Below, piece by piece: positions 13,279 to 13,316 of a stretch of DNA of 13,316 nucleotides. Numbering within the stretch: position 1 is the first letter of the stretch; every line of letters starts with the position of its first letter. The notes below the pieces were generated by a model. It was not told the DNA's origin, made no database searches, and saw nothing but the letters and a program-made list of their open reading frames with translations. The position numbers were made by a program, and so were the translations under genes. This DNA comes from Spirochaetaceae bacterium (GTDB taxonomy: Bacteria; Spirochaetota; Spirochaetia; Treponematales; Treponemataceae): positions 1 through 13,316 of the forward strand of contig JAGCMR010000095.1 in NCBI GenBank assembly GCA_017646305.1, read 5' to 3'.

Positions 13279-13316
13279 GAAGGACAACCCTCTACACGGA
13301 AGCGGGGTTTTCCTTC
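13279..13316. repeat. Inverted repeat at the right edge, possibly cut by the window
   Basis: GAAGGA-C-AACCC (13279-13290) faces GGGTT-T-TCCTTC (13305-13316). The arms pair at 11 of 12 positions around a 14-base loop. The right arm ends exactly at the window edge, so the stem may be longer. No T run follows on the minus strand, and the plus-strand flank is outside the window. Confidence 0.55.

Noticed and set aside
1..13316. Search for tRNA genes, CRISPR repeats, insertion sequences, toxin-antitoxin or defence systems
   Set aside because: None could be supported by eye. Almost all bases are accounted for by chromosomal genes and their control sites.

Overview
The window looks like a Treponema-type spirochaete (Spirochaetota). 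The reasons are an archaeal-style PheS N-terminus, a secreted/rhomboid/GGDEF/TatD gene set, and an M23 peptidase-bactofilin-YaaR-RicT string, on an AT-leaning genome with TTG and GTG starts. No mobile element, CRISPR array, tRNA or rRNA gene was seen. The genus is inferred from protein character, not from a marker gene.

Layout. (1) Positions 1-6343 hold one long minus-strand operon read right to left: tatD, a dus-family tRNA dihydrouridine synthase, an unrecognised 524-residue protein, a GAF-GGDEF diguanylate cyclase, a rhomboid protease, two small exported proteins, and the first 18 codons of pheS at the left edge. Gaps are 2 to 42 bases and one pair overlaps by 31. (2) Positions 6344-6664 are a divergent control region with a promoter in each direction and a hairpin plus a ten-base T run in the tatD leader. 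(3) Positions 6665-9649 hold a plus-strand operon: membrane-anchored M23 endopeptidase, bactofilin, YaaR (DUF327) and RicT (PSP1), closed by a 15-bp inverted repeat. (4) Positions 9710-10444 hold a minus-strand SAM methyltransferase, divergent from a plus-strand MATE transporter (10631-12025). (5) A bidirectional terminator separates MATE from a minus-strand NahK-like sugar 1-kinase (12111-13226) at the right edge.

How the genes may work together. The plus operon pairs a peptidoglycan-cutting enzyme and its likely cytoskeletal partner with two proteins linked in Bacillus to RNA maturation. The minus operon mixes tRNA maturation (dus, pheS), a nuclease, c-di-GMP synthesis and membrane/export functions. 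The three single genes at the right share an unusual start: a -10-like hexamer ends exactly 7 bases before the ATG and no Shine-Dalgarno sequence is visible, which suggests leaderless mRNAs. The two operons use ordinary Shine-Dalgarno starts.

Starts of several genes were reassigned from the longest open frame using Shine-Dalgarno position, family N-termini and promoter overlap; the reasons are in each entry.
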